Of a stretch of DNA of 64,000 bases, positions 1 through 64,000 are shown piece by piece. Within the stretch, counting starts at the first letter, position 1, and every line of letters begins with the position of its first letter. This stretch comes from Numida meleagris. Its lineage: Eukaryota > Chordata > Aves > Galliformes > Numididae. A model generated the notes under the pieces. It saw nothing but the letters and a program-made list of their open reading frames with translations. It was not told where the DNA came from and made no database searches. The position numbers were made by a program, and so were the translations under genes. The stretch lies in the NCBI RefSeq assembly GCF_002078875.1, contig NC_034411.1, positions 2,622,194 through 2,686,193 on the forward strand, given 5' to 3'.

Positions 1-52781
<52,781 letters not shown>

Positions 52782-54034
52782 CTGTTAAAAAAACAACGCA
52801 GTGTTACTCAAAATAAATCACAGTTCATATACCTAAATGAGAACGGGATGCTCAGACCCGTCCTATCTATTAAGTGAAAGAAGCTGGCTTCTTTTCTTTG
52901 CCAAGTCATTGCAGAAAATGTGACTTCTCACCAGAAATCCACCTTTCTCCCTGTTTGATGGCGTTCCCTATCGTCACTGGGAATTTTACTGAGTTACTAT
53001 CTATGGAATAAATCTGGAGTATAGATTGCAGACTTGCATGCTGCTCATGTAAGCAGCTTTCTCTAGGTGTGAAGAGGTCAGCTGTAGAGCTGCAATGTAA
53101 AAGCCACTTTGGACCGATCAAATTGCCCAGCAGTCAGCTCAAGAGTTATCTTCCATCACTGGAAGAACAGGGCAACTCCTGCTCCTGAATACACAGTCAA
53201 ATCCACAACAGATGCCCTGAAACAGCAGAAGTCTCTTTGGATTAGCACAGGCATAAAAGAGCAGAGAACAAACTTCTCATTTACTTCCCCTTTCCCCCAT
53301 TATAGTATTTGGTTGCAGATTCAGCATTTGTAACTGTATTTATACAACATCAAGATGAACTTTTCCATAACTGCATGTTTGAGGTAGACTTGCATTTATT
53401 TTAACCATAGAAAAATGGCCTCTTTCCACTTTCCCTTCCCAGAGTCTTTCACAACTGTTTATACATGAAAACACTGGCTATGAGAGCTGTCTTATGCACA
53501 GGCTCACTACAGTCCACATTAATTCAGAAACTCCTGAACAGCTATCTGCCAAGCTGAGAACTCTCAGACAGAAAATTTTATACATCTTTGTGGTTAAATT
53601 CTTCTGCCAAGGGCTTTGGGTGAAGCCTTTCCTTTTTAGCAGAAAGTCATTTCTTTCAGCTGGGATCTACTACAGACCAAATTTATCAAAACACAGGTGC
53701 TCAAACTTGGAATCCTAAGTCCATAATTAGACCTACAAATTAAAGCAGTCAGCATTTCCAAGAAGCTGAGCATCTAAACCTCCTACAGGCCCCTCTAATG
53801 CTGTTGTTGCATTCAGAAACAACATAGAAAGACTGGTAAATCTTAAACCAAAATGTAACATGTCCAGATCTGACAGCTCTGAGTGTGCTGCTCCAAACAC
53901 AGAAAACGTTAATGACAGTGCAGAGGAATGCAAAGTCTACATCTGACTGCACAGAGTTCCAGTGGATGCCCTCTTTCAAAAGGCAGCACATGCCCACTCC
54001 CTGCAATCCGCTCCCACAGAGTGGTGGGGGCATG

Positions 54035-54780
54035 ATCACAGAATCATAAAGTTTGGAAAAGATCAACAAGTCCAGCCACCACCCCACCCCCACCACATCC
54101 ACTGCCCACATCCCTCAGTGCCACATCCCCACGGCTCTGAACACCTCCAGGGATGGTGACCCCACCACTCCCTGGGCAGCCTCTGCCAGTGCCTCACCGC
54201 TCTGTCTCAGAAGGAATTGTTCCTAACACCCAACCTGAACCTCCCCTGGCACAACGTGAGCCCATCCCCTCTCATCCTATCGCTGTTCCCTGGGAGCAGA
54301 GGCCGACCCCACCTCACACAGCCTCCTTTCAGGTCGTTGCAGAGAGCGATGAGGTCTCCCCTGAGCCTCCTCTTCTCCACACCGAACACCCCCAGCTCCC
54401 TCAGCCGCTCCCCATCACACTTGTGCTCCAGAGCTCTCACAGCTCCACTGCCCTTCTCTGGACACGCTCCAGGGCCTCGGTGCCTTTCTTGCAGTGAGGG
54501 CCCAGCACTGAGCGCAGCACTCGAGGTGCGGCCTCACCAGTGCCAGTGCCAGTGCGGAGGGACGGTCACCTCCTGCTCCTGCTGGCCGCACTCCCGCTGA
54601 CACAAGCCGGGTGCCCTTGGCCTTCCTGGCCACCTGGGCACACTGCTGGCTCACGTTCAGCCGGCTGTCAGCTCACAGCCCCACAGCCTTTACCTCCACG
54701 CAGCTTGTCAGCCACTGCCCCAAAGCTGCAGTGCTGCATGGGGCTGTTGTGGCCAAAGTGCAGGGCTTGATCCCAGCTCA
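54035..54780 (-). mobile_element. CR1 LINE fragment, GC-rich subfamily
   Basis: Antisense CR1. The 3' tail at 54035 reads ATCACAGAATCATAAAGTTT then GGAAAAGATCAACAAGTCCA. Further in, GAGCCTCCTCTTCTCCACAC and CTCCAGGGCCTCGGTGCCTT match the antisense C-terminal ORF2, and the minus strand gives [10 protein letters not shown] near 54500. A GTGCCA hexamer is repeated three times near 54536-54555. Frames broken; inactive. Confidence 0.87.
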
Positions 54781-55847
54781 TACCTGACCAGGTACAGCAT
54801 CCCACTCATGGGACTGCAGGGAAGCAACAAAAGCCTGATGACCAAGAGCTGAGGCTGAAGAGGACAGAAAGTTGGGAAATGAGCCAAAGGAAAAAGAACA
54901 GCAAGAAAAGAAGTAATATAGTAGAAGGAGGAGGGATCTGAGAGCAGATCAGCACATCACCAGCGGTTTATACAAACCCCACCCCAAGATTTCAGTTCCT
55001 CCCTTGCATTTCTGAGTTTATTCTTGCTACTTGGCCATGTGGTAGGAAGAGACCCAAAGCTAACACACTGAAACTGTCCCACACATAACAGCTTTTACCC
55101 ACCTATACGTTAGGAAACTAAAATAAAAGCTGCAGCATCTTCTAACCACGTTGCAATTCACACCAGCAGTGTAACAACATAGCTTGTTCAATCTCGGACC
55201 AAAGGAAAAAAAACCACTACTGACGAGTGGAAATGGTCATCTATCGAAGAGATTATTTAAATACGGTGTCTACGAACCCTAAACATATTATTTCAGAACT
55301 GTTTATAGCACATTCCTGGGAACGTTGTATCCGCATAACTGTTTGTCTACCAAGGCTTTTAGTTGGAATATTTTTTGAAATGAATGAGTCACAGAAATAA
55401 AAACCTTGTAATAGTTGGTGCTTTTGAAAGAAAATTCCAACAGAAATTACCACACGTCCCTTCACCAGCTCCAGTGGATTAAGCAAGCCCCAGAACAGCT
55501 CAGCAAGTTTATTTAATCACTGCACTATCATAACATATTCAGAGATCCCTGTGGTTGCGTTCATTTTGAAGAAAAAAATGGATGGACAGGGTCCTAAAGA
55601 TAAAGTTGGACATAGAAAATATTAGATAAACAAGAAAGCTATCAGATATCACCATGAAGCTATCCATTAAACAAAATCTTTGGTCAAAAGCTATGGCTAT
55701 CAACAATCCCCCCCACTTTGGATCACAATAAAAGCAATGGGTGGGAAAAGAAGAACACCCATGTGTTTTTAATAAAAAGATGAAGGATCAGAGCCTAATT
55801 TCAAACAAACACAAAGGACACAACATAGGAAATAAGAGTAACGTGCC

Positions 55848-56700
55848 GTGTCAGGTCGTGAAAACTTTGGTGCCACTGCATTAATAGGCACCAGCTTAGG
55901 ATCTTTTGTTGTTGAGAGTCAAAAGAAGGCACCAGAGTGGTTGAGCGTGGGCAACGCTTGCAGCAGGAGAGGACATCCCTCCCACAGATGGCACCAACAT
56001 GGCCCAGGGGCCCCATGGCTCTCCCAAGAACCTCCCCACCCCAGCATGACCCAAGGGCCTATGAGGGGACATGGCCAAGCATTCTCCAGGCAGTGGAGAC
56101 TAAGGGGTAAAAGCCTGATGAAGTTCAGGAGAGTGACTCCTTTCCATGCATGCTGCCTGAGCATCCTTAAGCACGCCAGCTTCTCGGCGAGGGAGAGGGT
56201 GGGAACACTCCCTGTCAAGCTGGGGGGCCTCAATGCCTCGGTGCCATTACGCGCGTTTCCTTTAGTCTAGTTCGCATACAGCTGCTGCCTCTCCCCTTTT
56301 ACCTTCCCGTTTCCTCTGTGTCGCTTTCTGTGGGCCTCTAGTTCCTGTTTACAGCAGAAGTTCAAGGGTTCGGTTGGTTTTTCTGGCCCCTCTGCTCCCC
56401 GCCCTTGCTCTGGTCTCCTCACACCTCATCCCCACCCACCCTCTGCAGGGCGGCCTGCTCCCCGCTCACGCTGCAGACAAAAATAACCTCCAAGTCCCCA
56501 CAGAGACTCAGTCGTTCCAGCACAGTCTCCAGACTCTGAGCCTGCTGCTGCCTCTCCTCGTGTGCCTGAGCAGCTCTGTTGCTGGTCACCCCAGCAGGCC
56601 GCTGGGTGAGGTGCCGGGCCCAGGCCCTCACCACCAACTCTGCCGTGACATGGGAACAGGCAGCGTGTTTCGAAAGCTGGGTGATTGGGGCTGGTCGTGT
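55848..56700. other. GC-rich block of unknown origin inside the long intron
   Basis: Sequence is clearly richer in G and C than its surroundings, with open frames of 104-154 codons on both strands that show no family resemblance. No CR1 landmarks or tail were found. It could be an old repeat not known to me, or unusual unique DNA. Confidence 0.4.
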
Positions 56701-59700
56701 TTGAACCTCTCCTGGTTATTTCTACACGGCGTTTCTTCTACACTCTGTTTCACAATGACTGCAAGTTTTTGCAACGCTCTCGCCAGCCCTTTCAGACCCA
56801 TCAACTGTATTTTCCCGCTGTGGAATTTCAGGTTATAGCACGCACAGAAGTAAAACTGGTGCAGCTCTGACAGTGTGGCTAAACACAGAACACAACTACA
56901 GCTATTTCAACACACAGTGCTATTCAAAAACCTGCATGTACAACCAGGAGCCAGGTGCATCCATGAGTGACAATATCAGAGATGGGCTCTGAAGCACTGT
57001 TTGTGCACCTCCTGTGACCGTTTTGACAGATGTCCTTAATTCCTTCCAAGCCACATGTTTAGGTTTTGAAGATTAATTAAAACTAGAGGATACGGGTGGG
57101 GCTCCAAGAGGCCTACAGCTTGTGAAAACATTTGTTTCCCAGGGGTAAAGAGAAACATACAACATGCAAAACATGCACAGCAGGAAAACGGAAGGGGCTC
57201 TAACAGCAGTATTGATAATAGAGAATCCAACTTATCTTGAAGCAACACTAGGAAGGAAATTTCCTTTATGCGGAAACCCTCTTGACAATACCGCTAGCAC
57301 ATGGCAGCTTGCAAGCTCCAGCTCTGTGACTGAGATAAATCAAGGACCAGCTTTGTTTAGAACTTCAGTAAATAAGCTGGAGTTTGTTCCCCGAAATTGA
57401 CATAAACCAGGGCAGGATGGGATGTCAAGCAGCCATCCAAGCCCCTTTTCCACCATATTTCCCTCTACTAATTCAGTGAGGAAAAGGCCTGACCCAAACG
57501 TAGTCAGCTTTGACTGACGCACTCAAGTCACTGCAGCGAGAGCGGGCCACGGGCTCCATCTCCTCTCTGTTCCACACACTGAGTGAACAAAACAGTTTGG
57601 GCCAGAATAATGGAGAACTTGTCATAATAAATGCCTGGCAAAACGCATGGCTCCAATAGCTGGCTGAGAGAAAGATGGGCTGGGCTGCTCCTGCATGCCA
57701 GAAAGCGCTATCAGCCCCAGCCCTTTCTTGACACCACCACTAACCGCTCTCATGGCAAAGGTTACCTATGCGGCCGCTTGTTTGCTATAAACAGCCTCGA
57801 GACACTCTGCTCCCTTCCATACCGGTCAAACCACATTTTCAACACTCTGACCTTGAATCCGTTTAGAACTGAATGGCAAGTATGCTTGGTGCTCACTGCT
57901 GCCAGCCCAGCACAGGTAAAACAGCTTTCGGAGTGCAAAAGCTCCTGCCAGCACCTGCGCTGAAAAGGCCTCTGCACCCGATCAGATAAGCAGTCGAGTG
58001 CTCTGAAAGGAGCTGAATAAACAGAGAAATAAGTGCATAAAAGGGAAGCTGAAAGCAACAGTGAGTGCCTATGACAGCCACTGGGTGCTCGCTGCCCTGG
58101 CCATACCCAGGGTTGGTGGCACTGCAAATCTTCCCCACCAAGCCCTGAATGTTCTGTGCAGGACCGGTGTGTGTGGGTCCCTGTCACACCTTGAGCAAGG
58201 CAATGTAAGGATCAGTTTTAATCCTTGACTGCAAATGCTCGACCTCCTGCAGGTTTAAATCTTTCTTCTTTCCATGCTGGAATTGATTTTTCTGGCTTAT
58301 TATTTTTTCACTACAGCAACAAACGCAGCCAGCGTGCACCCTACATGAAGCATTGCTAAACATATACTGCCTCAGAGATCAGATGAGAGTTGCTCCAGGC
58401 ACTCCACTTCTGCTGATATTCAATATCCACAGCTTCCCTGAATTCCTCAGATCGTAACCTTGGCTAACTGTGCAGAGGGAAAAACAGAGCTTTCTTTCAC
58501 AGGACAATGCTGCCATTGCTGTAGGCTTTCAGGGTGCAGGATATCGCTGTGTGTTTTCTCAAAGATGTGAGGATATGGAGTTCAGCACCCACCAGTATTC
58601 CTGTCTCACAAATCCCAGCCTGGAGGTTTTCACCCAACGGCAGTGCTGTGGGAACAGAACAACGCTGGCAGCTCCCATCCCTCATGTATCTGTGTGGGAT
58701 GGAGGAAGGCTGGGGACTCTCAGGTTGCCCTTTGCAGGCACCCCACAGCTCAGTGGGGTGGCCAGGTCTGGCTGCGGGGCTCCGCAGGTTGCTGAGCTGC
58801 TGCAGTGCTAAATATGACACCAAGAGGGAAAAAAACACCTCTGTGTGCCTGTACTGGCGCAGCTAAGGAGAGAAACATCTGCCTGGAGAAACACTTCAGA
58901 ATGATGGCCTTTCCACGTGGTCACCTACATGCTGCGCCAGTGGACGTGGCGAGAAGCCTACAGAGTACAATGCATAAGCACTGCAGTCGGGTACCTGCTA
59001 CACATACAGAGTCTGCACTGAAATATATAGGAATATATCAGCAAGAAAGAAAATGATGGAAGGAGGAAGGATCACCTGGTCAGCAGAAGGGCTACTAACT
59101 TCTTAGAGGAATGGGAATGAAATGAGCTTCTCGCAACATTTGAGTGCCCAGTGGCTACCTCCCCTTTAGCAGTAAGGCAATAAAACCAAACAGATGATGC
59201 TTCCCTCCAGCTGCAAATTGTGGGTTAGGACCGAGGGCAGGATAGGATGAAAATGGAAAGAAAGGAACTGAACGTAGGAAACAGAGGTCGGTAACAACAC
59301 AAGCATGCACAGGCAAGCAACAGCGCAGAGCGAGACCTGCAGGAAATCAGCCTGCATCCTGCACAGGCAGCATGGTCGTGCTACACGTGGGGCCGGCACT
59401 CAGAAACAGCCGGGTGAGCGTTAGAACACCATCGCCTTCAGTTTTTCTTCAGGTTGTTTAACGTGGAGGAATGACTGCAGCTGATGAAAGTAGCTTGTGT
59501 TTGCTGTGGTTATTTATGGTGCAAAGTAATCTTTGGTGTGATTCCCCAGTTAAAAATGGTGAGACTATGCCAGATTCTACATGCTCAAACACGACTTAGA
59601 CAAGAGCTTGAATGCGAATGTGAAAGATGACAAAGCAAAGAGGTGATTCTGTTCGTACTGTGTTTAGCTGGTGATTTTTGTTGGGAGCAAAATCCTTGCT

Positions 59701-61474
59701 GCCTTCCCAACCCTTCCACATGGAGAATACTAGTCACAGGGCCTGGCTGTGCGCAACAAGCCATTCTCTTTCACTAGGAAGCACCAGCCAGCTTCTAAAT
59801 CCTATTAAATATCTACCCTTCTCTAATAAACATTACAGCCTGCATGTGACTACTTTCACTGCTGAAAATGCTCTGAAAAGAAAAAAAAGGGAAAGCTACA
59901 TAATGCAGCATGTGGAAAAAAAGTTCTGCTGTTTTCTCTTTGATGTCACTAACCCTCCCTGGAACAATGAAGCGATGCACGGAACAATGTCCGGGAGCCA
60001 GCCAGGCGTTACGGGGCTGGGAGGGCAGCTCCCCCCATTGTCTTTATTTTTACACAGGGTTTATGGCATTTTGGTGTCAGCAGTACAAAAATAACCCTTC
60101 CAGCTTCTGATTCACATAGAAGAATGATCGTGTCCATCTGCAGAAAGGTGAAGGCTCCTGGAGCCAAGTAAGTGAAACACAGAAGTCATCTGGGTTTAGC
60201 AGATTAAACTGGCAGAAGAACTCAGCTGATTTTTATTTTTTAATTATTTTTAATTCTGAAAAGCAAATTGATGTATTTAAGCAGATTTGGAGAGAATACG
60301 TGCTCAGCTCCCCCTGCATTAGCATAAATCAGCAAACTGCCCCTTTAACATTAAATAGCCCGGAGGACCAGTACCTCATCTTCACACCGTATTTGGATAA
60401 GCACATTAAAAATGTTTTTTAGAGCAAAATAACAAAAATACAGTGGAATAAAGACATTAACTTCGTAGCCTAAGGAGTGTCGAATACGTAGCTCAAATGG
60501 AGATCCTTTAGAAAACAGCATGAAAAATACCTCAGTGTTGTTTGTATTGAAAATAAAAGGCCACAAATGCCTTATGGCTTATCTGATGCGAGTATTTTGC
60601 TGCCATTTTGCCCCCTTGCAGAGCAGACAATTCTCCTCCTCGGGAGTATGGAAAAAGCACTGGCCTGCCCCAAGCCACTGGAGTTCCCACAGAACAATGC
60701 CCAGCCTGAGGTCACGGAACTATTTCAAGCACATACGGTCTTGTGGGGTCTTTGCAGTTTCCTTTAGAAAACATTATGAGCATAATGCAGGGAAGTGCCA
60801 GGGTTTTTCTGGAAGGGGGCACTGCTGTTATTTTTAATTCATGCCCAGTTCACTGGCTGAGTAGCACGGGGAGCAAGGGTGAGGGCAAGGCTTGGCACAC
60901 ACAGAGAAGACAATGGGTCCTCGACTACGTAAAGTCCATCTCATTTCCTCCTGTGCCTAGCAAGCCCAGCAAAATGAAAGTGTTTTCCCAGTGGATTCCA
61001 CTTGTCTAGAGGAGGAAGAATGAAGGTAGGGTGGAGGAGTGTGTTTTTTTTTTAAGATGGTTTCCTTTCCGCTGTTCTCCTTTTCCTTCAGACCTCCTCC
61101 TCCTCTCCTCACTGCAGTTAATGCAACAATTCTCACACAAGAGTAAGAGTAACCTGCTGTTTCTGCAAAACAACTATGTGGGCAGGCTGGGATCCTCCTT
61201 ATCTAGGTATTTGGAAATATGAAATTATAACTGTTAAACAGAGGTGAGTCAGTAAGGGCAGGGCTCTCACCGTGAAGACAAGGAACTGGATCCTGACGCC
61301 CATCGCTTACCAAACAAGGCCAGGTGCAGCAGGGACAGCGGCTCGCAGGGCGCACGATGCACGGCAGCTGACCTAGTGCTGGTGCAAGGCTGAGTGTGTG
61401 CAGGCAAGGCCAGCTCCCAGGAGGGCATTCAGACAGCAGCATGGGGCCCAGGGAGGCCAGGCCTCAGCAGCCTT

Positions 61475-61606
61475 GGGATATTCACATCTCTGCTGGGCAA
61501 GGCCCTAAGCAACACTCAAATTGCCACTGCTTTCAAGAGGTCTGCTGGACATAATAAAACTCCTCATGTCCCTTCCAGCCCAAAGAATTCCGTGATTCTG
61601 TGAATT
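61475..61606 (+). mobile_element. CR1 LINE 3' tail fragment, degenerate
   Basis: Ends with TCCCTTCCAGCCCAAAGAAT then TCCGTGATTCTGTGAATT, the sense CR1 3' end. The preceding GATATTCACATCTCTGCTGG and GCAAGGCCCTAAGCAAC matches the end of ORF2 only loosely. Confidence 0.72.
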
Positions 61607-62621
61607 TTAGCAAGCTTAAACAAACACAAGCCAGAAAATGAACAGCTAGCATTCCCATGCAGTCCTGCTGAGGGATTCCAGAGAGCTGCAGGGTCTTTTC
61701 CTTCATCTGAGGCACAGGCTGAGACATTACATGGAGTGAAATGTCAGAGCTGTGCTGTGTTTTCACCATGCTCCTTTAAAATCTCACTGCAATCCGAATA
61801 GATGAAAGAAACGCCAAACCTTTGTTGGTTTCATGTTTAAATCTAATTTCACCTTAATGACAGAAAAGCATGAGTAGAAAATAAATAAATCTATGATGAA
61901 TGCATTTAGTCCTTTCAAAATATTAAATCTGAGTGCTAAGAGATGTTATCATTATAATTAGTTGCCGTTAAATTATAATTTTCATTATCACAGAAATATT
62001 TTAAATGGAAGAACATGTATTTAAACAACCACTGTGTTGATCAGGGATTAATAACAGTTCCAGTTTAACAGGCTGATTTTATAGCCTTGCTGAACAATGT
62101 GCTTAGTTCATCCAGTTGCCATGGCCACAGAACAATTTATTATTGGTAATTGCAGGCTGTAGTGCAGAGGCAGACGCACTAGGCTGTACTGACAGGCTCT
62201 GAAGGAAAGCAGCAGTGCCATAGCTAAGCCAGGCCATGGCTCAGCGTGCTCGAGATCTAAGCTAAATTCCCAGAGGCACCCCCCCACAACGAAAGCAGGA
62301 GGCCAAACTCCCATAAAAACACGGTAGATTACAACAACAATTACTGTGTAACTGAAGGAACCAATGGTATTTATAACGTGCAGTTATTTCTAAGAAGGGA
62401 GTTTTAAAAATGAATGAAATTTAATGAGATTTAAAACAAACTGCTAATAAGAAGCATTAGAGGAAAAACCCCTAATCTTCTCTTGCTCTAATCTGCAAAC
62501 CCATCATGCAGAGCTCCTGCTGAGTCCCGGGGTTGTTGTTTGAGAACAGCAGAACTTGTGCCTTCACCTGTTAAAATCCTTAAGAAAAGCTCCAGAAAAT
62601 GGAACCACAATGCAAACTCCA

Positions 62622-62636
62622 ACACACACACACACA
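62622..62636. repeat. (AC)n microsatellite
   Basis: About seven AC units (ACACACACACACACA). Simple repeat without visible function. Confidence 0.9.
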
Positions 62637-64000
62637 TTCCAGTCACTCGTTTTATATATTAAAGCTCTTCTTCAGCAAATCCGTATGTTAATTAAGAAAA
62701 TAAGAACCTGTCTTTTCGTGCCATGCTTACTTTCTTGTGACTTCTGAGGTAGAAAGCTGTGCATAAATTTTAATTCCCCACCTCAATATTTTCCTGCCAG
62801 CTTGTTTGATTCCAATCCAAAGGTCCTTTACTGATTTGCTTTGTGGAACAATGGGGCATGTTTAAGCAAAATCATTTTAGTCTTTGGAGTCATGCAAGAG
62901 CAGGGGGAAAAAAGATACATGAAGTACAGTGTAATTTGCCCATAGAATAGCTTTCAAAGCAATAGCAGGAAAATGCAAAATACTCCCTCTATTTGAAACT
63001 CTAGATGATCTCTGAGATCTAAAAGGTGACGTAAATTTGAAGGAATTCATTGAGTAAAATTATACTTTGAACATCTTAAATATGCATCTTCGTTCAGAAA
63101 CATCACTTGTTTTTCTAGTCTTAAAGTGGACTCGTGAGTCGTCCTGGATTGTGCAACGCACTGACTACGCAAACCGAAACGCTCTACATGGGTACAAAGG
63201 TGCAGCTTCGGTGTAAGTTATCTATGAGAACTCCCAATAATTTCCCTTCACTTCCTTTAATTTTTAGCACAACGATAAGATTTAACTGCCAAACATTATC
63301 AGCCCAGTGCCGTCAGTGGAAGAAGCACCCAACCACCCCAAATTGACCAGAGGGTCACAGGCAGTCGTGAAATAATTTAACTAATATAAAGGCTGGAAAC
63401 TCATTGAAATCCAGCAGGACACAAGGACTAGAGAACATGAAAATGCATCAACGGCATCTTATGCAGACTGCATGCACCTTATTTGCGTGTTCCCAAAACA
63501 GAGCAGTGTTTTTCAGATCTCCACATGTACGAGCACATTTAAACTTAACTCAAATGCACAAGAAAAAGCTCCACGAACACATCTGAATCTAAAGTGACCT
63601 GCAGCTGGTGCCACGGAAGTGTATTTAAGCTTGGCAGCAGGCGCTAAACTGGAGAGCTGACTTGCATTGCACAAAACCCAGAAGGTGCTCTGGCATTAGG
63701 CAGCTCACAAGCATACACTTGAAAACTCTCCTAGGAAACAACTGCAATGGGCAACGCTCGTGGAGAGTGGAGAAGAGGTGGAGGACAGCCTGTGCCCAGC
63801 CACTGACCACGTGCTGCAGAGGTCATACCACATCATTTCAGTCGGTCAGGCAAAACAGTAAGAGGAAAAATCCCCTCTTGGCTACAGCTTTGTGCTGCTA
63901 CAAGAGGCAGGTGCTGGTCCTTGCCCCAGCACAGCCAGCCCAGAGCACGGCACAGCTCTGTGCTCCCCCTGCTGCGGAAGGCACTCATCACGTGCCCATG

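Larger units (their letters stand above)
52782..64000 (-). other. Long 5' intron of SPTBN1 (upstream part off window)
   Basis: 11.2 kb without any SPTBN1 coding exon that I could find, including the usual start-codon exon (MTTTVATDYDN type) and the alternative first exon of mammalian short forms. Contains CR1 at 54035-54780 and 61475-61606, a GC-rich unclassified block at 55848-56700, an AC run at 62622-62636 and AT-rich stretches at 60.2 and 61.9-63.1 kb that may be regulatory. Confidence 0.8.

Noticed and set aside
59166..59399. Minus-strand peptide with HNLQLEGS, resembling NYNQLEGR of the mammalian alternative SPTBN1 first exon
   Set aside because: Only about four residues agree, the following residues do not, and there is no suitable donor in the right frame.
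52782..64000. Start-codon exon of SPTBN1 (MTTTVATDYDN type)
   Set aside because: Searched for on the minus strand and not found; it should lie to the right of this window.

Overview
This is vertebrate nuclear DNA, almost certainly from a bird. The window holds one large multi-exon gene on the minus strand, and its dispersed repeats are CR1 LINEs with the avian-type octamer tail (tandem CATAGAAT-like units read in antisense). I cannot name the species from sequence alone; a galliform is plausible.

The gene is SPTBN1, encoding non-erythrocytic beta-II spectrin. I placed 32 consecutive coding exons between 52781 (most 5') and 2663 (most 3'). All have GT-AG borders, all phases join, and they total 6682 coding bases (about 2227 residues) with no internal stop. 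If the first coding exon supplies 49 residues as in mammals, these exons cover about residues 50-2277 of about 2364. The first coding exon, with the start codon, lies beyond the right edge. The end of the PH domain and the long-isoform C-terminus lie beyond the left edge.

By region: 52.8-42.7 kb carries the two actin-binding calponin-homology domains (visible exons 1-6). From 42.1 to 11.4 kb lie the 17 spectrin repeats (exons 7-28), including the ankyrin-binding repeats 14-15 around 18.7-14.2 kb and the partial, tetramer-forming repeat 17. From 10.4 to 2.66 kb lie the variable linker and most of the PH domain (exons 29-32). At 9540 the splice donor of exon 30 can be read through, giving the alternative short C-terminus (28 residues, stop at 9454-9456) without the PH domain.

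The rest is intronic. Recognisable content is six CR1 loci, all decayed, a few possible ancient MIR-like SINE remnants near 3.8-5.2 kb, homopolymer and simple repeats, and a perfect 25-bp palindrome at 6191-6215. The 11.2 kb at the right edge is part of a long 5' intron with two CR1 pieces, an unexplained GC-rich block (55.8-56.7 kb) and AT-rich stretches that could be conserved regulatory DNA. Four introns are under 300 bp and one is 125 bp. I saw no tRNA, rRNA, CRISPR, second protein-coding gene or viral gene.
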